DNA of 64,000 bases, from assembly GCF_001423695.1 (NCBI RefSeq), contig NZ_LMOZ01000001.1:1498443-1562442 (forward strand), in the 5' to 3' direction. Of this stretch, positions 26,853-36,725 are shown piece after piece (within the stretch, counting starts at the first letter, position 1; each line of letters opens with the position of its first letter). Source of the DNA: Leifsonia sp. Leaf336. GTDB lineage: Bacteria; Actinomycetota; Actinomycetes; Actinomycetales; Microbacteriaceae. The translations under genes were made by a program, and so were the position numbers. The notes under the pieces are model-generated. The model searched no databases and was not told where the DNA came from. It saw only the letters and a program-made list of their open reading frames with translations.

Positions 26853-27740
26853 GTGGCGAGCGACGTCGACACGAACGCCGAGCAGCAGGAAGTGCTGATC
26901 GTCACCGGGATGTCGGGCGCGGGCCGCTCCACAGTCGCGAACGCCCTCGAAGACCTCGACTGGTACGTCGTCGACAACCTGCCTCCTCAGATGCTCCGGC
27001 CGCTGATCGAGCTCGCCAACAGGGCCGAGTCGGGGCTGCCGAGGATCGCCGCGGTCGTGGACGTGCGCGGGCGCAACTTCTTCGAGGACCTCCGCGAGAT
27101 GATCCAGAGCCTCCGCGAGGGCACGAAGGTGCGCGTCCTGTTCCTGGAGGCGTCCGATTCCGTGCTCGTGCGGCGCTTCGAGCAGGTGCGCCGCCCGCAC
27201 CCGCTGCAGGGCAACGGCACGATCCTCGACGGCATCGACGCGGAGCGCACCCGGCTGCGCGAGATCCGGGAGGCGAGCGACATCATCGTCGACACGACCG
27301 ATCTCAACATCCACCAGCTCGCCACCAACATCACCGAGACCTTCGCAGCGGAGGACACCGCCGGGGTGCAGGTGACCGTCATGAGCTTCGGCTTCAAGTA
27401 CGGCCTTCCGCCCGACGCGGATCTCGTGGCCGACGCGCGCTTCCTGCCCAACCCGTTCTGGAACCCGGCCCTGCGCCCGCACACCGGACTCGACGAGGTC
27501 GTCAGAGACTACGTGCTGGAGCAGGACGGCGCGGAGGAGTTCATCGCCGGCTACGTCGCTGCGATGCGCCCGATCTTCGCCGGCTACCAGCGGGAGAACA
27601 AGCGGCACGCGATGATCGCGATAGGCTGCACGGGAGGGAAGCACCGGTCCGTCGCGATAGCCGAAGAGCTCGCGACCCGGTTGAGGGGCTTCCCCGGCGT
27701 CGCGGTCAACACCAAGCACCGCGACCTGGGCCGTGAATGA
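26853..27740 (+). CDS. rapZ: RNase adapter protein RapZ (P-loop nucleotide-binding)
   Basis: A 295-aa protein of the RapZ/YvcJ family. The N-terminal P-loop reads GMSGAGRST (residues 19-27): the usual lysine is replaced by arginine, as I recall also for mycobacterial homologs. A Walker B-like VVDNLPP follows. The C-terminal domain has SFGFKYGLPPDADLVADAR, NPFWNP, and IGCTGGKHRSV, the conserved ligand-binding region that in E. coli binds glucosamine-6-phosphate. GTG start with AGAAGGAG upstream. In most actinobacteria rapZ is followed by yvcK and then whiA; here whiA follows directly. Confidence 0.95.
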   Translation: MASDVDTNAEQQEVLIVTGMSGAGRSTVANALEDLDWYVVDNLPPQMLRPLIELANRAESGLPRIAAVVDVRGRNFFEDLREMIQSLREGTKVRVLFLEASDSVLVRRFEQVRRPHPLQGNGTILDGIDAERTRLREIREASDIIVDTTDLNIHQLATNITETFAAEDTAGVQVTVMSFGFKYGLPPDADLVADARFLPNPFWNPALRPHTGLDEVVRDYVLEQDGAEEFIAGYVAAMRPIFAGYQRENKRHAMIAIGCTGGKHRSVAIAEELATRLRGFPGVAVNTKHRDLGRE

Positions 27741-27797
27741 TGCCGGCCGCCCACTTCACGGCGTGACCCGCGCCGTCCGTCACAGTTAGGAATCCGA

Positions 27798-28778
27798 TTG
27801 GCTCTCACCGCCGACGTCAAAGACGAACTCACGAAGGTCGAAGTCAGCAAGACGACCGTGCGAGCCGCCGAGCTGGCCACGATCCTGCGATTCTCGGGGG
27901 GCCTCCACCTGATCGGTGGGCGCATCGCGGTCGAGAGCGAGCTGGACACGCCAGAGCTCGCCCGCCGCGTGCGCAAAGACCTCGCCGAGCTCTACGGCGT
28001 CCGCAGCGACGTCTCGGTGATCTCCGCCTCTGGCGTCCGACGCAGCAGCCAGTACCTCGTGCGCGTCCTGGAGGGCGGCGAGACCCTCGCGCGTCAGACC
28101 GGTCTGCTCGACGCCCGTCGCCGCCCCATCCGCGGCCTCCCGAACCGCCTCACCACCGGCTCGCGCGACGAGCTCGCCGCCGTCTGGCGGGGCGCCTTCC
28201 TCGCGCACGGCTCGCTGACCGACCCGGGGCGCTCGGCCGCCCTGGAGGTCACCTGCCCGGGCAACGAAGCGGCGATGGCCCTGGTAGGCGCCGCTGGCCG
28301 GCTCGGGGTGTCCGCGAAGGCACGCGAGGTGCGCGGAGTGCACCGCGTGGTCATCCGCGACGGCGAGGCGATCAGCGCCATGCTCGTGCAGATGGGGGCG
28401 GCGGAGACCGTCGCCAACTGGGAGGAGCTGCGCCAGCGACGCGAGGTGCGTGCGACAGCGAACCGCCTGGTCAACTTCGATGACGCCAACCTGCGCCGGT
28501 CGGCACAGGCCGCCGTCGCGGCGTGCGCGCGCGTCGAGCGCGCCCTGGAGATCCTCGGCCCCGACGTGCCCGAGCACCTGCGGTATGCGGGTGAGCTCCG
28601 CCTGGCGCATCGCGACGCGAGCCTCGACGAGCTGGGCCACCACGCCGACCCGCCCATGACGAAGGACGCGGTCGCCGGCCGCATCCGCCGGCTGCTGGCG
28701 ATGGCCGACAAGAAGGCCGGCGAGCTCGACATCCCCGGAACCGACGCCAACCTCCCGGCCGACCTGGATGAGGTGTAG
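27798..28778 (+). CDS. whiA: DNA-binding protein WhiA
   Basis: A 326-aa transcription factor with an N-terminal LAGLIDADG-like homing-endonuclease fold lacking catalytic residues (about residues 85-200, around [13 protein letters not shown]) and a C-terminal helix-turn-helix (about 215-315; [28 protein letters not shown]). In Streptomyces it acts with WhiB to switch on sporulation-septation genes; in non-sporulating actinobacteria it is retained as a growth/division regulator. The TTG start gives the canonical [11 protein letters not shown]-terminus and has an AGGA 7 nt upstream. It leads into sodA and the glycolytic genes. Confidence 0.96.
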   Translation: MALTADVKDELTKVEVSKTTVRAAELATILRFSGGLHLIGGRIAVESELDTPELARRVRKDLAELYGVRSDVSVISASGVRRSSQYLVRVLEGGETLARQTGLLDARRRPIRGLPNRLTTGSRDELAAVWRGAFLAHGSLTDPGRSAALEVTCPGNEAAMALVGAAGRLGVSAKAREVRGVHRVVIRDGEAISAMLVQMGAAETVANWEELRQRREVRATANRLVNFDDANLRRSAQAAVAACARVERALEILGPDVPEHLRYAGELRLAHRDASLDELGHHADPPMTKDAVAGRIRRLLAMADKKAGELDIPGTDANLPADLDEV

Positions 28779-28893
28779 TTTCCGCAGTGGGCGGCTGGTC
28801 GGGAAGGAACCCGCGGCCGGCCGAGTTGCCCTCACTAGACTGAAGAAGTCGCCCGAATCGGGTCTCGAAGAAGAACAACTGTGGAGATGAGTA

Positions 28894-29520
28894 ATGGCTG
28901 ACTACACGCTCGCCGACCTTCCGTACGACTACTCGGCGCTCGAGCCGAACATCAGCGGTCGGATCATGGAGCTGCACCACGACAAGCACCACAAGGCCTA
29001 TGTCGACGGCGCCAACACCGCCCTGGCCAAGCTGGCGGAGGCGCGCGACGCCGACGACCTCACGTACGTGAACAAGCTCCAGAAAGACCTGGCGTTCAAC
29101 CTCGCCGGACACGTCAACCACACGGTCTTCTGGAACAACCTCTCGCCCGAGGGCGGCGACAAGCCGACCGGTGAGCTCGCCGCGGCGATCGACGAGTTCT
29201 TCGGCTCGTTCGACAAGTTCCGCGCGCACTTCACGGCCTCGGCGCTCGGCATCCAGGGCTCCGGCTGGTCGATCCTCGCGTGGGACTCGCTGGGCCAGAA
29301 GCTCATCATCGAGCAGCTCTACGACCACCAGGGCAACCTCGCGGCGGCCACCATCCCGCTGCTGCTGCTCGACATGTGGGAGCACGCCTTCTACCTCGAC
29401 TACGTCAATGTGAAGGCGGATTACGTCAAGGCGTTCTGGAACATCACCAACTGGGGCGACGTCTCCGACCGGTTCGTGAAGGCACGCGAGAAGACCTCGG
29501 GTCTGCTGCTACTGTCGTAG
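28894..29520 (+). CDS. sodA: Superoxide dismutase (Mn/Fe)
   Basis: A 208-aa cytosolic Fe/Mn-type superoxide dismutase converting superoxide to hydrogen peroxide and oxygen. The four metal ligands are visible: His28 (LHHDKHH), His76 (GHVNHTVFW), Asp160 and His164 ([11 protein letters not shown]). GSGWSILAW near 122-130 is part of the second-shell network. Mn preference is likely but cannot be settled from sequence. It stands between whiA and gap, a place not shared by most other actinobacteria, and has its own 14-bp terminator. Confidence 0.97.
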   Translation: MADYTLADLPYDYSALEPNISGRIMELHHDKHHKAYVDGANTALAKLAEARDADDLTYVNKLQKDLAFNLAGHVNHTVFWNNLSPEGGDKPTGELAAAIDEFFGSFDKFRAHFTASALGIQGSGWSILAWDSLGQKLIIEQLYDHQGNLAAATIPLLLLDMWEHAFYLDYVNVKADYVKAFWNITNWGDVSDRFVKAREKTSGLLLLS

Positions 29521-29526
29521 CGGGTA

Positions 29527-30628
<1,102 letters not shown>

Positions 30629-30643
30629 CAACGAGGAACCGAC

Positions 30644-31861
30644 GTGACGCTCCGCACCCTCGACTCACTCGGTTCGCTCGCAGGAAAACGCGTCGTCGTC
30701 CGCTGTGATCTCAACGTCCCCCTGAAGGACGGCCAGATCACGGACGACGGTCGCGTGCGAGCGTCGATTCCCACCCTCGACGCCCTGATCAATCAGGGCG
30801 CCAAGGTGGTCGTGATCTCACACCTCGGCCGCCCTGAAGGCGCGCCCGACGCGAAGTACAGCCTGGCGCCGGTTGCCCAGCGGCTCTCGGAGCTGCTGGG
30901 CAAGCCGGTGACCTTCGCACAGGACACCGTCGGTGCCGGTGCGGAGGCCGCCGTCGCCGGCCTGCACGACGGCGATGTCGCCCTGCTCGAGAACCTGCGC
31001 TTCAACCCGGGCGAGACCGCCAAGGACGACGCGACGCGCGAGGCCTTCGCGGCCAAGCTCGCTGCGTTCGGCGACGCCTTCGTCTCAGACGGCTTCGGTG
31101 TCGTGCACCGCAAGCAGGCCAGCGTGTACGAGCTCGCCAAGGCGCTCCCGAGCGCCGCGGGCACGCTCATCGCGACCGAGCTCGACGTGCTCGACCGACT
31201 CACCGAGAACCCCGAGCGGCCGTACGCGGTCGTGCTCGGCGGCTCCAAGGTCTCGGACAAGCTCGGCGTGATCGGGCACCTGCTCCCGCGGGTGGACTCG
31301 CTGCTCATCGGCGGCGGGATGCTTTTCACGTTCCTCGCGGCGCTCGGTCACAAGGTGGGCTCGAGCCTGCTGGAGGCCGACCAGATCGACACCGTCAAGG
31401 GCTACCTGGCGAAGGCCGACGAGCTCGGCGTCTCGATCGTGCTGCCGCGCGACGTCGTCGTGGCGTCGAAGTTCGGCGCCGACGCGGAGCACATCGTGCG
31501 CCCGATCGACGGCATCGAAGATACCGACTGGGGTTCCGCCGGGCTCGGCCTCGACATCGGCCCCGAGACGGGCGAGCTGTTCTCGGAGTACATCCGGGCC
31601 GCACGCACCGTGTTCTGGAACGGCCCGATGGGCGTCTTCGAACTCGCGCCGTTCGCGGCCGGCACCAAGGCGATCGCCCAGGCGCTCACCGAGGTCGACG
31701 GCCTGGGCGTGGTCGGAGGAGGGGACTCGGCCGCGGCCGTGCGCGCCCTCGGCTTCTCCGACGATCAATTCGGTCACATTTCTACCGGTGGCGGCGCGAG
31801 CCTCGAGTTCCTCGAGGGCAAGCACCTGCCGGGTCTGGAGGTCCTGGGATGGCAGCAGTGA
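30644..31861 (+). CDS. pgk: Phosphoglycerate kinase
   Basis: A 405-aa two-domain kinase making ATP from 1,3-bisphosphoglycerate. The N-terminal domain has [11 protein letters not shown] with the substrate-binding DxN, and ISHLGRPEG. The C-terminal nucleotide domain has [24 protein letters not shown] and [16 protein letters not shown] start with AGGAA upstream. Its 3' end overlaps the tpiA coding region by 13 nt if tpiA starts at the ATG, or by 4 nt if it starts at GTG 31858. Confidence 0.97.
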   Translation: MTLRTLDSLGSLAGKRVVVRCDLNVPLKDGQITDDGRVRASIPTLDALINQGAKVVVISHLGRPEGAPDAKYSLAPVAQRLSELLGKPVTFAQDTVGAGAEAAVAGLHDGDVALLENLRFNPGETAKDDATREAFAAKLAAFGDAFVSDGFGVVHRKQASVYELAKALPSAAGTLIATELDVLDRLTENPERPYAVVLGGSKVSDKLGVIGHLLPRVDSLLIGGGMLFTFLAALGHKVGSSLLEADQIDTVKGYLAKADELGVSIVLPRDVVVASKFGADAEHIVRPIDGIEDTDWGSAGLGLDIGPETGELFSEYIRAARTVFWNGPMGVFELAPFAAGTKAIAQALTEVDGLGVVGGGDSAAAVRALGFSDDQFGHISTGGGASLEFLEGKHLPGLEVLGWQQ

Positions 31862-32652
31862 ACGGTTCCGTGCGGCGCGTCCCGCTGATCGCGGGCAACT
31901 GGAAGATGAACCTCGATCACCTGCAGGCGATCGCGACCGTCCAGAAGCTGGCGTGGACGCTCAAGGACGCCGGGCACGACTACTCGGCCGTCGAGGTCGC
32001 GGTCTTCCCGCCCTTCACCGACCTGCGCAGCGTGCAGACGCTCGTGACCGCGGACAAGCTCCCGATCGCGTTCGGCGGTCAAGACGTGTCCGAGCACGAG
32101 TCGGGCGCGTACACGGGTGAGGTAGCGGCCTCGTTCCTCGCTGCGCTCGAGTCGCGGTACGTCATCATCGGCCACTCGGAGCGGCGCACGCTGCACAACG
32201 AGACCGATGAGCAGGTCGCGGCGAAGGTCGCCCAGTCCATCAAGCACGGCATCGCCCCGATCATCTGCGTGGGCGAGACGGCGGAAGACCTGGAGACGCA
32301 CGGCGCGAGCGCCGTGCCGGTCGCTCAGCTGCGCGCCGCGCTCGCCTCGGTCGACTCGGCCGCGGACTTCGTGGTCGCGTACGAGCCGGTCTGGGCGATC
32401 GGATCCGGTCAGGCGGCCACGCCGGAGCAGGCCGAGCAGGTCGCTGCGGCTCTGCGCGCGGTCATCGTCGAGCTCCTCGGCGACGACGTCGCTGCCAAGA
32501 CGCGCATCCTCTACGGCGGCTCGGTGAAGTCGGGCAACATCGCCGGCTTCATGCGCGAGCCGAACGTCGACGGCGCGCTCGTCGGAGGCGCGAGCCTCGA
32601 CGTGACCGAGTTCTCGGCGATCATCCGCTACCAGAAGCACGTCGGACTCTGA
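31849..32652 (+). CDS. tpiA: Triosephosphate isomerase
   Basis: A 267-aa TIM barrel interconverting dihydroxyacetone phosphate and glyceraldehyde-3-phosphate. Active-site residues are Asn17/Lys19 (AGNWKMN), His109 (IIGHSERR) and Glu179 (AYEPVWAIG). The phosphate-binding YGGSVKSGN loop is present. The start is ambiguous: ATG 31849 overlaps pgk by 13 nt, while GTG 31858 gives a 4-nt GTGA overlap typical of coupled genes and removes three residues. A tetraloop hairpin follows the stop. Confidence 0.97.
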   Translation: MAAVNGSVRRVPLIAGNWKMNLDHLQAIATVQKLAWTLKDAGHDYSAVEVAVFPPFTDLRSVQTLVTADKLPIAFGGQDVSEHESGAYTGEVAASFLAALESRYVIIGHSERRTLHNETDEQVAAKVAQSIKHGIAPIICVGETAEDLETHGASAVPVAQLRAALASVDSAADFVVAYEPVWAIGSGQAATPEQAEQVAAALRAVIVELLGDDVAAKTRILYGGSVKSGNIAGFMREPNVDGALVGGASLDVTEFSAIIRYQKHVGL

Positions 32653-32656
32653 CGTT

Positions 32657-32680
32657 CCGCGGCGGCGCAAGCCGCCGCGG
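32657..32680 (+). terminator. Hairpin after tpiA
   Basis: Perfect 10-bp stem CCGCGGCGGC with a GCAA tetraloop just after the tpiA stop, immediately before the secG promoter. No U tract; a terminator or an mRNA 3'-end stabiliser. Confidence 0.7.
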
Positions 32681-32691
32681 CGTCGGCCCGT

Positions 32692-32697
32692 TATACT
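32692..32697 (+). promoter_or_regulatory. Candidate secG -10
   Basis: TATACT directly after the tpiA hairpin, 47 nt before the secG GTG, suggests that secG and rbpA have their own promoter. Confidence 0.5.
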
Positions 32698-32744
32698 GGT
32701 GGTTGGTTTGCCGGGCGCCGCCCGGTCGCATTGAAAGGTCTAGC

Positions 32745-32990
32745 GTGCAGATTCTCACGGTCGTCCTGCAGGTTCTGCTGGGCATCACCAGCCTCCTGCT
32801 GACGCTCCTCATCTTGTTGCACAAGGGACGCGGCGGCGGACTCTCCGACATGTTCGGCGGCGGAGTCACCTCCAACCTCGGCGCGTCGGGCGTCGCGGAG
32901 CGCAACCTCAACCGCATCACGGTCATCCTCGGGCTCATCTGGATCACGTGCATCGTGGTCCTCGGGCTCATCACCAAGTTCAGCGCGTAG
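32745..32990 (+). CDS. secG: Preprotein translocase subunit SecG
   Basis: An 81-aa component of the SecYEG channel. Two membrane helices are visible (VVLQVLLGITSLLLTLLILL and ITVILGLIWITCIVVLGLI) joined by the conserved cytoplasmic loop HKGRGGGLSDMFGGG. GTG start with GAAAGG upstream; the length is typical of actinobacterial SecG. The tpiA-secG order is conserved in many Gram-positive bacteria. rbpA follows after 24 nt. Confidence 0.95.
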   Translation: MQILTVVLQVLLGITSLLLTLLILLHKGRGGGLSDMFGGGVTSNLGASGVAERNLNRITVILGLIWITCIVVLGLITKFSA

Positions 32991-33014
32991 GCGCGCTTTC
33001 ACCAGAGGAGAAAC

Positions 33015-33380
33015 ATGGCATCCGGAGGAAGCGCCATCCGTGGCTCGCGCGTCGGCGCGGGCCCGATGGGCGAACAGGACCGCGGTTTCCACGCCGAGCG
33101 TGTGGCCATCTCGTACTGGGACGCCCTCGGCAATGAGACCGTTCGGTACTTCGCGGCGAACCTGCCCGAAGAGGAGATCCCGGACGTGATCGACTCCCCG
33201 TCGACCGGCCTCCCCGCCGGCCGCGACAAGGAGAACCCGCCGTCGGTCGCCAAGACCGAGCCCTACAAGACGCACCTCGCCTACGTGAAGGAGCGCCGCT
33301 CGGAGGAGGAGGCGGAGCAGCTGCTCGAAGACGCCCTCAACCAGCTGCGCGCGCGTCGCGGCAAGCCCACGAGCAACTGA
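33015..33380 (+). CDS. rbpA: RNA polymerase-binding protein RbpA
   Basis: A 121-aa actinobacteria-specific activator that binds the principal sigma factor and the RNA polymerase core. The N-terminal part starts with GGSAIRGSRVGAGPMGEQDRG and is followed by a core domain (ISYWDALGNETVRYFAAN). The C-terminal sigma-interaction domain begins near residue 87 (KTHLAYVKERRSEEEAEQLLEDAL). AGAGGAG Shine-Dalgarno upstream. Unlike some mycobacterial forms, zinc-ligand cysteines are not present in the core. It ends at a bidirectional terminator shared with pgl. Confidence 0.95.
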   Translation: MASGGSAIRGSRVGAGPMGEQDRGFHAERVAISYWDALGNETVRYFAANLPEEEIPDVIDSPSTGLPAGRDKENPPSVAKTEPYKTHLAYVKERRSEEEAEQLLEDALNQLRARRGKPTSN

Positions 33381-33400
33381 CGCTCACGCGAACACACAAC

Positions 33401-33439
33401 GAAGAAGCCCCGCCGGTCATGACCGGCGGGGCTTTCTTC
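33401..33439. terminator. Bidirectional terminator between rbpA and pgl
   Basis: A long inverted repeat (GAAGAAGCCCCGCCGGTCA and its complement with one extra T) with A-rich 5' and T-rich 3' flanks. It works on paper in both directions, ending rbpA on the plus strand and the pentose-phosphate operon on the minus strand. Confidence 0.88.
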
Positions 33440-33449
33440 GTGCAGCGTC

Positions 33450-34220
33450 TCAGTACGTGGGAGCGATGAGGTTCTCCGGCACGTCGACGGCGGCGTCTTT
33501 GTCGACGAAGAACACCGTGCGCTTGCGGCCCTTGGCGCCGGCGACCGGAACCTCGGTGTAGCTCGCGCCCGCGAGCGCCAGTCCGAGGGCGCTCGCCTTG
33601 TCGCTTCCCGAAAGAACCAGCCAGATCCGGTCGGAGGCGTTGAGGACCGGCCGGGTGAGGCTCAGCCGCTCGGGCGGCGGCTTGGGCGAATCGCGCACGG
33701 CGACCACGGTGGCCTCCGTCTCGCGGATGCCGGCACGGTCGGGGAACAGCGAGGCGATGTGCCCGTCAGGGCCAACACCGAGGAACGTGATGTCGAAGCG
33801 CGGGAACTCCTGTCCCTCCGGCGCGAACGCCGCCAGCTCCGCGGCGTAGACGCTCGCCGCCTCGTCGAGATCGGCGATCTCGTCGGAGGCCGGGAACGGA
33901 TGGATGTTCTCCGGCGGGACGGGGAGGTGGTCGAGGAGCGCCTCGCGCGCCTGGCGCTCGTTGCGCTCCTCGCTCGACTTCTCGACGAAGCGCTCGTCGC
34001 CCCACCAGAAGTGCACCTTCGACCAGTCGATGGTGTCGCGCGCGGGGGAGCCGTTGACCGCCTCCAGCACGGCGATGCCCATCGTGCCGCCCGTGAGCGC
34101 GACGTTCGCTGCGCCCAGGTCGTCGAGGATGTCGATCGTCTTGGTGAGGAAGCGCGCCGCCACAGACGCGGCGAGGGCTTCCTTGTCGGGGTGGACGAGC
34201 ACCCGCCGTTCGTTCGTCAT
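33450..34220 (-). CDS. pgl: 6-phosphogluconolactonase
   Basis: A 256-aa DevB-type lactonase hydrolysing 6-phosphogluconolactone in the oxidative pentose-phosphate pathway. Family motifs are LTGGTMGIAVLEAV near the N-terminus, HFWWGDERFV, and FLGVGPDGHIASLFP near residue 150, then a distal VFFVDKDAA. It is the last gene of the tkt-tal-pgi-zwf-opcA-pgl operon, and its ATG overlaps the opcA stop by 4 nt. Confidence 0.95.
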   Translation of the reverse strand: MTNERRVLVHPDKEALAASVAARFLTKTIDILDDLGAANVALTGGTMGIAVLEAVNGSPARDTIDWSKVHFWWGDERFVEKSSEERNERQAREALLDHLPVPPENIHPFPASDEIADLDEAASVYAAELAAFAPEGQEFPRFDITFLGVGPDGHIASLFPDRAGIRETEATVVAVRDSPKPPPERLSLTRPVLNASDRIWLVLSGSDKASALGLALAGASYTEVPVAGAKGRKRTVFFVDKDAAVDVPENLIAPTY

Positions 34221-35179
34221 GCTGTCGCGCCCGCTCCTTCGTCGGAGGTCTCGAGTAGAGCGAGACCCTTCGTGATGACCTCACCGTACAGGTCGTCCGG
34301 GTCCAGCCTACGCAGTTCCTCCGCCAGGCAGTCGCGGAGGCTGCGGCGCGGCAGCGACAGGTCGTGCGTCGGCTGGCCCGGCTGCGACAGCCGTGCGACG
34401 TTCGGAACCTCGCGCTCGAGCTCGATGGTGCCGGACGCCCGCTCCATCTTCACGCCGTGGATGCCGCCGGAGCCGATCGCGCGCGAGGCGAGGTCGTAGT
34501 GCACCGGCACCTGCAGCTGCAGTCGCAGCCACGCGGCGAGCAGGAGGGTGGAGGGCGAGTCGGCGGCGCCGGCGACCTCCACCGAGGTGATCGGCTCGTA
34601 CGGAGGCTGGTCGAGCACCGCGGCGAGCTGGGCGCGCCACAGGGTCAGTCGCGTCCAGGCGAAGTCGGTATCGCCGGGCGCATAGGTCTCGGAGAGCTGG
34701 AACAGCGCCTCCTGAGGGTTCGGCTGCGCCGACGCGTCCGTGATACGGACCGTGGCGATACGGCCGAGAGGGGAGTGGGACGCCCGCGAGGGCGCGATCC
34801 CCGGCCACCAGACCACCACGGGGGCATCCGGGAGGAGGAGCCCGGTGACCAGGCCCTCCTCGTCGCTGGCCGTGTCGCCGTAGGCGCGCAGCACGATGAC
34901 CTCGCTGGCGCCCGCGTCACCGCCGACGCGGATCTGGGCGTCGAGGCGCCCGGAGTCCGTGTGGCTGCGCTCCTCCTCGGTCGAGACCACGATGACGCGC
35001 ATCGGGTGCTCGCGGGAGGCGTCGTTGGCGGCCTCGATTGCCTCCTCCTCCTGACCGAGGTGGGTGGCGATGATGAGGGTCAGCACGCGACCGAGGGCGA
35101 CGGCACCGCCCTCCTCGCGGATCTTGACGAGCGCCTTCGAGATGTTGCTCGTCGTGGTGTCGGGCAGATCGACGATCAT
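34217..35179 (-). CDS. opcA: Glucose-6-phosphate dehydrogenase assembly protein OpcA
   Basis: A 320-aa protein of the OpcA family, required for active or redox-controlled glucose-6-phosphate dehydrogenase in cyanobacteria and always linked to zwf in actinobacteria. Recognised from the IVDLPDTTTSNISKALVKIRE N-terminus, VVVWWPGIAP and the ERASGTIELEREVPNVARLSQPG-type C-terminal block. No membrane or signal segments. 4-nt overlaps on both sides (zwf upstream, pgl downstream) indicate tight coupling with its partner. Confidence 0.94.
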   Translation of the reverse strand: MIVDLPDTTTSNISKALVKIREEGGAVALGRVLTLIIATHLGQEEEAIEAANDASREHPMRVIVVSTEEERSHTDSGRLDAQIRVGGDAGASEVIVLRAYGDTASDEEGLVTGLLLPDAPVVVWWPGIAPSRASHSPLGRIATVRITDASAQPNPQEALFQLSETYAPGDTDFAWTRLTLWRAQLAAVLDQPPYEPITSVEVAGAADSPSTLLLAAWLRLQLQVPVHYDLASRAIGSGGIHGVKMERASGTIELEREVPNVARLSQPGQPTHDLSLPRRSLRDCLAEELRRLDPDDLYGEVITKGLALLETSDEGAGATA

Positions 35180-36717
35180 GGGCGCCTCCAGACGCGGCCG
35201 TCGCGGGCGAGGAGCTCGTCGGCGGACTTCGGGCCCCAGGTTCCGGGGCGGTACTGTTCGGGCTGGCCCTGCGTGGTCCAGAACTCCTCGATCGGGTCGA
35301 GGATCTTCCAGGAGAGCTCGACCTCCTCGTGCCGGGGGAACAGCGGCGGGTCGCCGAGCAGCACGTCGAGGATGAGTCGCTCGTACGCCTCGGGGCTCGC
35401 TTCGGTGAAGGCGTGGCCGTAGCCGAAGTCCATGCTGACGTCGCGCACCTGCATGCCGGCGCCGGGGACCTTCGAGCCGAAGCGGATCGTCACGCCCTCG
35501 TCGGGCTGCACCCGGATCACGAGCGCGTTCTGGCCGAGCGCGCTGGTCTGCGACTCCGCGAACAGCTGCTGCGGCGCGCGCTTGAACACGACGGCGATCT
35601 CGGTGACGCGACGGCCCAGGCGCTTGCCCGCGCGCAGGTAGAACGGCACGCCGGCCCAGCGGCGGGTGCCGATCTCGAGCTTGATCGCGGCGTACGTCTC
35701 CGTGGTGGACTTCGGGTTCATCCCGTCCTCCTCCAGGAAGCCGACGACCTTCTCGCCGCCCTGCCAGCCGCTCGAGTACTGGCCGCGGGCGGTCGACTTC
35801 GCCAGGTCGGCGGGTAGCCGGACCGCGGCGAGCACCTTCTCCTTCTCGGCACGGAGGTCCGCGGCGTCGAACGAGATCGGCTCCTCCATCGCGGTGAGGG
35901 CGAGGAGCTGCAGCAGGTGGTTCTGGATGACGTCGCGGGCGGCGCCGATCCCGTCGTAGTAGCCGGCCCGGCCGCCCACGCCGATGTCTTCGGCCATGGT
36001 GATCTGCACGTGATCGACGTAGTTGGCGTTCCAGATCGGCTCGTACAGCTCGTTGGCGAAGCGCAGCGCCAGGATGTTCTGGACGGTCTCTTTGCCGAGG
36101 TAGTGGTCGATGCGGAACACCGAGTCGGGCGGGAAGACCGACTCGACGACGTGGTTCAGCTCACGCGCGGACTTCAGGTCGCTTCCGAACGGCTTCTCGA
36201 TCACGACGCGCCGCCAGCCGGTGCCCGACTGGTCTGCGAGCCCCGACTTCTTCAGCTGCTCGGTGACGAGCGGGAAGGCCTTCGGCGGGATCGAGAGGTA
36301 GAAGGCGTGGTTGCCCATCGTTCCGCGCTCGACGTCCAGCTTCTCGACCGTCTCCCTGAGCCGTTGGAAGGCCTCGGCGTCGTCGAACTCGCCCGAGACG
36401 AAACGGATGCCCTGAGCCAGCTGCTTCCAGACGTCGTCGTCGAACGGGGTGCGAGCGTACTGCTTGACCGCGTCGTAGACGACCTTCTCGAAGTCCTGGT
36501 CCTCCCAGTCGCGCCGCGCGAACCCGACGAGCGAGAACCCGGGCGGCAGGAGGCCGCGGTTCGCCAGGTCGTAGACAGCCGGCATCAGCTTCTTGCGCGA
36601 CAGGTCACCCGTCACTCCGAAGATGATGAGGCTGCTCGGCCCTGCGATGCGGTTGAGGCGGCGGTCGGAGGGCAACCGCAGCGGGTTGAACTCCGGGGTG
36701 ATCTCCACCGGTGACAT
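35176..36717 (-). CDS. zwf: Glucose-6-phosphate 1-dehydrogenase
   Basis: A 513-aa enzyme catalysing the NADP-linked first step of the oxidative pentose-phosphate pathway. The dinucleotide motif is IIFGVTGDLSRKKLMPA near residue 30; the active-site segment is RIDHYLGKETVQNILALRF, with the catalytic His/Lys. The ATG at 36717 gives the typical MSPVEITPEFNPLRLP start; the frame stays open well upstream into pgi but only as a shadow. It overlaps opcA by 4 nt and follows pgi after 8 nt. Confidence 0.97.
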   Translation of the reverse strand: MSPVEITPEFNPLRLPSDRRLNRIAGPSSLIIFGVTGDLSRKKLMPAVYDLANRGLLPPGFSLVGFARRDWEDQDFEKVVYDAVKQYARTPFDDDVWKQLAQGIRFVSGEFDDAEAFQRLRETVEKLDVERGTMGNHAFYLSIPPKAFPLVTEQLKKSGLADQSGTGWRRVVIEKPFGSDLKSARELNHVVESVFPPDSVFRIDHYLGKETVQNILALRFANELYEPIWNANYVDHVQITMAEDIGVGGRAGYYDGIGAARDVIQNHLLQLLALTAMEEPISFDAADLRAEKEKVLAAVRLPADLAKSTARGQYSSGWQGGEKVVGFLEEDGMNPKSTTETYAAIKLEIGTRRWAGVPFYLRAGKRLGRRVTEIAVVFKRAPQQLFAESQTSALGQNALVIRVQPDEGVTIRFGSKVPGAGMQVRDVSMDFGYGHAFTEASPEAYERLILDVLLGDPPLFPRHEEVELSWKILDPIEEFWTTQGQPEQYRPGTWGPKSADELLARDGRVWRRP

Positions 36718-36725
36718 CGAACTCC

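Noticed and set aside
31638-31655. TCGAAC...GTTCG inside pgk, resembling a LexA box.
   Set aside because: The half-sites are 7 nt apart instead of 4, and it lies in the middle of a coding region with no promoter.
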